Positions 58,573-64,000 of a stretch of 64,000 nucleotides of DNA are shown piece by piece. Origin of the DNA: Heracleum sosnowskyi (taxonomy: Eukaryota; Streptophyta; Magnoliopsida; Apiales; Apiaceae); assembly GCA_030848705.1 (NCBI GenBank), contig CM061243.1, positions 117,018,674 to 117,082,673 of the forward strand, in the 5' to 3' direction. A program made the translations under genes and the position numbers. The notes under the pieces are model-generated. The model ran no database searches. It was not told the DNA's origin and saw only the letters and a program-made list of their open reading frames with translations. Positions within the stretch are counted from its first letter, which is position 1. Each line of letters opens with the position of its first letter.

Positions 58573-61500
58573 ATGGCACCCAAATCTCAAACAGTATCAT
58601 CCTCAATCCCTTTAACCATTCCCAAAGAAACCAATCTTCTCACCATTCCCTCTGAGGCTGAGGCTAACCCAAGGTACAAGTGTTTTGTACGGTTCTTGAA
58701 CACTTCCTACCTACGCCAAGCCCTAACCCTGAACCCTACCTTGTATGTCGATGTGTTGGAAGGATTCTGGAGAACGGCGTTGGTATCAACAATGGCTAGG
58801 GAAGATGGAACCTCATTCCAGGAGGTTAGTTGTTCAATTGGAGGCAAACACTTTCAGTTTGGTGAAAGGGAAATCAATGAAGCTTTGGGGTTCAAGGTGG
58901 AGGGTCATGACCAAGAAGCTACAGATGCTCAAATCGTAGATTTCATGACCTTCATTCGGTATGCTGATGAGATAGATACTGGAAAGCTGAATAAGAAGTT
59001 TGTGAGAAGGGAGTGGTCATTTCTGTTTGACGCACTCCAGAAGGTGTTTCTCTGCAGGAAGACAGGATGGGACCATATCAGTCACATTGCTGTGAAGCTA
59101 GCCTACTCCTTGGCCAACAACCAGGAGATCAATGTGGGAGCCATAATTCTCAAAGAATTGGCTCAGAGGCTAGGCAGGACCGTTCGTGGTAGAGGTAATG
59201 ACATCTTTTACCCTCGTTTCCTTCAAGTAATTTTAAATTTTCTTGATGCAAATGTCCATGAATTGGAGGGTATAGATAACACTAAAATGGCTTATTCCAA
59301 GTCCATGTCCAAAGTACTATTTGGCTCATTGGACACAAGGAATCAAGTGGATGTGATTCTAAGTGTGACCAAGCATATGCAGGACACATTTGAGTCTTAT
59401 CCACTTGATAAGCCCATATACCATGCTCTTTCCTGGACAGGGGAGGCTGAGACTGAAGGAGCTACACAGTCTAACCCCAGCCTTCCCATCCCATCCAGCA
59501 ACCCCACTGCAAACAGTACCATAGAAGTTAGGCAGCCAAGTGCATCAATCTCTCAAAAGATTGGTGTTACTAAAAAGAAGTCAAAGAAGAGAGCCCTAGA
59601 AGTAATAAATGAATCTGTAGAGATAGCTAGTGAGAATCCTGAGTCACCTCTCACCAGACAAAAGAAGAAATCCAAATCCAAACCTACCACTGGATCCTCC
59701 CAACAAGATTCAGATGTGGAAAAAGGGGTACACCTGTTACTGTCCATGGCCTCTCAACAGGTCATTGGCATTGAAAAGAGCAGCCTCCCCACTGCACCTT
59801 GTACAGAGTCTGCACAGGGTCAAGACCTCACTCTTGACCCTAGGAGTGATAAGGCTGATAATACACAGAGTGGAGAGCACATCACTGTTGAACCTCCTCC
59901 TATTTCTCAGGGGGAGTTGCCACAATCTAATCTAAACCCCACTTCTCTCTCATATTCTTCCATAAAAATTTCTTCTGAACAAGAGAGTCATTCAAATGAC
60001 AATCTTGCCTTTGATCAATCACAATTCTCTCCTGTGATTGAGCCAATTTCAAGTGACATGGTGCATGACACTATGCTCACCACCCAGGAAGCACATCTAG
60101 TTGGTCAGGGAATGCATGCTGGGGCATATCCTAATGACACCAACACAAACATGGAGGATTCACCAGTTTTCACTGGAGACTCTATGCCAAATTCTCCCAT
60201 CCTTAGGGATGTGGAACTGTCTTCACAGACAAATAGGGCTGATGTTGTAACACATCCCATTTCAATGGAGACAACATCAGACCCTACAACCATTCCAAGG
60301 CTGGGGGAGACTCAAAATCTTACATCTCATGAAGTGCCTAGCACTAGCTCTAACTTGGCTCAGGCCACTATGTCAGAATGGCTGAAGCCTGTGCACCATG
60401 ACAGGCCTTCAGGATCATCATCTGTGCCTTCCAAAATGACAGAAGAAGCCATACAAGATCTCCATGTGGCACAGATTGATGAGTTCTCAAAGATAGCTCA
60501 ACATCTCCTCACCTCAAATCTTCCAAATGCTGATTATGAAGCCATTTTACTCTGCCATAAGGAGGATGTTGCAGCTCAGCAGGAGAAGATAGTGGATGCA
60601 GCTGAACCAGAGGGAAATGTGGATGCCTGGTTGGATGCTAAGAGGACTCTCAAGCTCAAGGATGCCCTAGCTTTTCTAAGAGAAGAATACCTAACTTCTC
60701 TGGGCTCCAATGCAAAGGATCTCTCTCCTGCTGCCATCTATGATGCTGTTAATGATGTCTACAGGAATCAATTAAAGGCTCTGCACTATCTTGGGAAAGG
60801 GCTTCAATCAGAGATTTCTTCAATCCAGGAGGTGACAGACAGATCCCTCACTCAGCTCAGAAACTCATATCTCTCTGATTTTCCCAAGGTGGAAGACATC
60901 CTTAAAGAAATCCAGAAGACAAACTCTATTGTCAACATGATGGACCTCTCTCTGGCCATGGTCACAGACAACATCAGGAAGCTGGCTACAACCCTGGAAA
61001 ATCAAGTCAAGGCCAATATCAACTCAAATGCAATGCTGAATGTAATTTGGAAGAATCAGTATGGTGACAAATTGGTGGATGAGGTCCCTCTGTCAAACAT
61101 CTCCAAATTTGACTTTGCCAAGCTCAAGGAGCAATCTCTCAATTCTTTCAAGTCTCAACAGCTCTTCTCCAAGGTGGATGGTCTTGAAAGAGAAGTGGCC
61201 TCTCTGAAAGATGAAAACAAGGAGCTTGCCAACTCTCTAAAACAGCTCAATGACAAACTGGATGACCAAGGCAACAACACCTCCAATATCCTGCTGGTGC
61301 AACAACAGATGCTGACTTCAATGATGAAACAAATGAACCTGCCTATCCCTGGGGAAGCTCAAGACTTCTTGTCTGATCCCAAGCCTAAGGGGGAGAAACA
61401 AAAGGAGGTCATTCTGAAACAAAGAGGGGGAGTACCTGCCAAGTAATCAAAGCATAAGGGCAAGGGCAAACTCATTGAAGAAACCATAAAGCCAATCATT

Positions 61501-63429
61501 CTCCCCCCTGTAGAGGTCATAAGTGCAGAAGGTCAGAAGAGCACAATCTCAACCACCTACTATCCATCAACAATGCCTAAAGATATCTCAAATCCTCAAC
61601 CTACTCAACCTACTCCCAATGCTAAACCTGTCAAAGCTGAAATTATCACAGAGGCCAAGCTACAGGAAGTTGCCAACTCAAACATCTATCATGATGAGGC
61701 CTTCCTGGAGTTTCTGAAAGCCATCTACAGCAGTGCTCAAGGAGATGCAAGGATGTACAGACAGAAGATCAAGGAAAGCATCAAGTATTTCACAGTGGCA
61801 GTAAGGAAAATCAAGGATGTCCATCTAAGAGAGATAATCATGGTGTGCAAGGACAACTGCTTGTGGCACCTAGCTTTTCAAACTCTAGAGAAACTGAGAT
61901 TTACTGAGCTGTCAATCATTCTGGATTTGATTGAAAAGCATGGGATGAACAATGAAAGTCTTTACAATGACTTGAAGATGGACCAGAATAAAAGATTGCC
62001 TGAGGTAATATCCAAGCCAAGGACAATAATTTACCAAAGCCTATCTCAAGACAGTAGTATTGACCAACTAGTAATTCCCTCAGACCTTTTAATGAAGAAC
62101 AATGCAAAGATCAACCAGGTGCTGCAAATGCTGAGAGCTAAGAGAGGAGCTAGGACAGCTGAGGAACTAGAGATGATTCGAACTCTACAATCTTTTCTGA
62201 TTCATGGAGCCATTCCTGAATCTGTCAAAGAAAAGAGCAAAAAGAAGGATGGGGAGGATGATGATGAGGAGAAAACCTATGAAAGGAGATCTCAGACAAG
62301 GAGAAATAAGGATGGATCTAGTGAGAACAGCAGAAGCAAATATCCTAAGAAATCAAAAGATGCTGGTGATGACAAGAGGGACTCCAAAGGGACAAAGGAA
62401 ACAACTAGGAAAACAAGAAGTGGAATTCAGCAAGTCAAGGACATTGCTAGCAGCACTTTAACCACAACACAAGACTCTAAGTCTAGGGTGGGTACTGTTA
62501 GCAATGATCCTCCAAAATCATTATCCATGACTTCTGAACCTGAATTGCCACAGAAGAAAGATGAAGCCACTAAAGTAATTTCAAGAAAACACTTCCACAA
62601 AGTTACAGCTAGTGGAGTGTTACAGTGGATGAAGGGGAAAGGAATGAAGCTACTTCCAAGTGATGTGGCACTGAAGACTAAATCTCCCTGTTCCAGAAAG
62701 GTATCTCTTGTGAAGCATTTGAAGATCAAGAGTGTACCCAGAAGGATAAGGATAACAAAGAAGACTGGAAAACTCACTAATGTTATTGGCATCAATGTGC
62801 TTCCACTAGATGAGGACTATGATGAAGATGCCCTAGCATTTTTGAGGGCTCAAAGGATCTTTGAAGTCAAAGTGAAGTTGGATCATCTAGAGATCAAGTA
62901 CACTGATGGAAGAGAAAGAATAATGAAACAAGGGGGATGGCAACATTTTGACACCTATGAGCAAGAAAGAATCAATGCCTTGTTAAATTTTGAAGAAAAG
63001 GAAGAAAGGGTGTGGAAAATAGAGATTGCCAGATTCATGAAGATGCACTCTGACTATAAAGAAAATCTAAAGAAGCTGAATGAAGAAAGGAGGCATGAGA
63101 AAGAAAAGAAGATGGCTGAGATGGAAGAAAGAGCAAATGAGCTAAGGGAGAAAGGGCTGTGCAGGGTAAAGCAAAATCCTTATACTGTTGAGTACAAAAA
63201 TCATTATGGAGGAATAAGCAAGATAAGGATGGAGTTCATACATTCATATGTGGAAAGTGCCCTCAGAACAGCAGCCGAAGATCTAAAAGATTCTCCTCTC
63301 TTTGAAGAACTGATTGCAAGGGATGAAATTTTACTGGCCATCTCTGAAATAAAGAAGAATGAAGAAATAAGGAAGAAGAAAGTCTATGATGATTTCTTAG
63401 AGAAACAATTGGAAACTGAAGCTATGTAG
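58573..63429 (+). CDS. ORF3 of the SIRE-type element, one in-frame stop
   Basis: One frame of about 1,618 codons from ATG 58573 to TAG 63429, interrupted only by TAA at 61444-61446 (957 codons before it; the next ATG is at 61573, opening 618 codons). Residues 1-270 look globular (RYKCFVRFLNTSYLRQAL, FYPRFLQVILNFLD), like an N-terminal domain shared by third ORFs of plant copia elements. Then come a Ser/Thr/Pro-rich linker (about 290-610), a helical/coiled-coil region (about 620-930), and after the stop a basic KKK/RRS region and a long charged helix (EERRHEKEKKMAEMEERANE). No signal peptide or membrane-spanning segment is apparent, so the 'envelope-like' label often used for this position is not supported. 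Function unknown. Confidence 0.8.
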
Positions 63430-64000
63430 CTCAAGGAGAATTTCTGTAAGACTAAATTTCCAAGTTGTTATCAAATTCTGTTCTTAACTTTATCTTCTTT
63501 ATACTTGTTCTTTTTATGTTAGTTAGGCTTGTTATCAGACATGAAATTGTGCCTAAGGGTCTTACTCACAATTTGGGGGAGATTGTTAGGCTCAAGACAT
63601 GTCTGAATACCACTATTAACAAGCCTACACTATGTGACTATGTCACATTACATGACCTAGTGAGTTCTATCACTGGGATATAGTATAGGTCTCTAAATGT
63701 ACTTGTCTTGTTCTTATGAACAATAGCTTTATCATGTATGCTCAGATTTATAATGAGCTTAGTAAAGTTTCTTGCATCTAGATTGTATATAGGCCATTGA
63801 ATAATTATCCTGGTAGAAGTTCAGAAGTGTTCATGCAGCAGGATAGAGATGAATAAGGCTATAAAGAAATAAGTTGCAGGAATTTGTCTAAGGCATTATA
63901 TAGCAAAGTCAAAAGAAAGCTATGTCATGAAGTCACCAATATCCATGTCGTGAAGTACTATATCGCATAGTCCATTTTGTACTATGTCGAGAAGTCCTCA
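63430..64000 (+). repeat. ORF3 3' flank and partial 3' LTR
   Basis: Positions 63430-63572 are the short non-coding flank. The 3' LTR begins at 63584 and matches 50817-51233 with about four differences, then the window ends. The 72-codon frame across 63465-63683 is incidental. Confidence 0.93.
63573..63583 (+). other. Polypurine tract of the SIRE-type element
   Basis: TTGGGGGAGAT directly before the 3' LTR start TGTTAGG. Confidence 0.85.

Larger units (their letters stand above)
50817..64000 (+). mobile_element. SIRE/Maximus-type Ty1/copia retrotransposon (3' LTR cut by window)
   Basis: Long LTR (1,306 bp), Met-type primer site, Gag, Pol in integrase-RT order, a very large ORF after pol, polypurine tract and start of the 3' LTR. 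The long LTR, large Gag and third ORF after pol are the SIRE/Maximus plan. Across the 417 bp of 3' LTR visible there are about four differences from the 5' LTR (including the second base, TA versus TG), so it inserted recently. The base run left of it is CCCTC; the right target duplication is outside the window. Confidence 0.95.

Noticed and set aside
58573..63429. Calling ORF3 an envelope gene by analogy with other SIRE elements
   Set aside because: I see no signal peptide, no hydrophobic membrane span and no glycoprotein-like cysteine pattern; only the position matches.

Overview
This is an AT-rich eudicot-type plant nuclear window. The evidence is a spliced VDAC/porin gene with GT-AG introns, a DUF761 (cotton-fibre-type) gene, several nested LTR retrotransposons, a Helitron-dense block and plant-type MITEs. 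I cannot name the species. Only two ordinary host genes are convincing. Nearly everything else is mobile DNA.

Layout. (1) 1-4691: 3' half of a Ty3/gypsy element of Tat/Retand-like organisation on the plus strand. It holds the integrase C-terminus, an antisense three-exon gene, a hairpin-bearing tandem array, a polypurine tract and the 3' LTR. (2) 5604-11337: a complete but decayed Ty1/copia element on the minus strand with target duplication ATACG. (3) 12455-20776: a complete 8.3-kb relative of the first gypsy element on the minus strand with target duplication ATGCT. Its genes are broken and its antisense gene has collapsed. (4) 20782-25228: intergenic DNA with a Mutator-type MITE (10-bp duplication) and a Stowaway MITE. 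(5) 25229-34765: a VDAC gene on the minus strand with six coding exons (276 aa) and a 5'-UTR intron of 2.7 kb. One intron holds a Mutator-type MITE with a perfect 9-bp duplication and the leader intron holds a 742-bp foldback. (6) 34950-47250: a stack of Helitron copies, including one 1,472-bp copy with canonical A|TC...CTAG|T ends and a 2-kb inverted repeat whose arms are about 8 kb apart. (7) 47.6-49.4 kb: a receptor-kinase remnant, then the intact DUF761 gene. (8) 50235-50816: a Helitron 5' end. (9) 50817-64000: a young SIRE/Maximus-type Ty1/copia element running off the right edge, with intact gag and pol and a very large third ORF.

How the parts work together. The two gypsy elements share family and architecture: gag-protease-RT-RNaseH-integrase on one strand, then an oppositely oriented gene with its own TATA promoter, then a fast-changing tandem array next to the 3' LTR. 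The SIRE-type element encodes Gag, a Pol carrying all expected catalytic motifs, and ORF3, a roughly 1,618-codon frame interrupted by one TAA. ORF3 is preceded by what looks like its own plant promoter and CT-rich leader. The spacer before that promoter carries the same short motif as the element's LTR, mostly in reverse orientation. These two 'extra gene with its own promoter inside a retrotransposon' arrangements are the most interesting content of the window.
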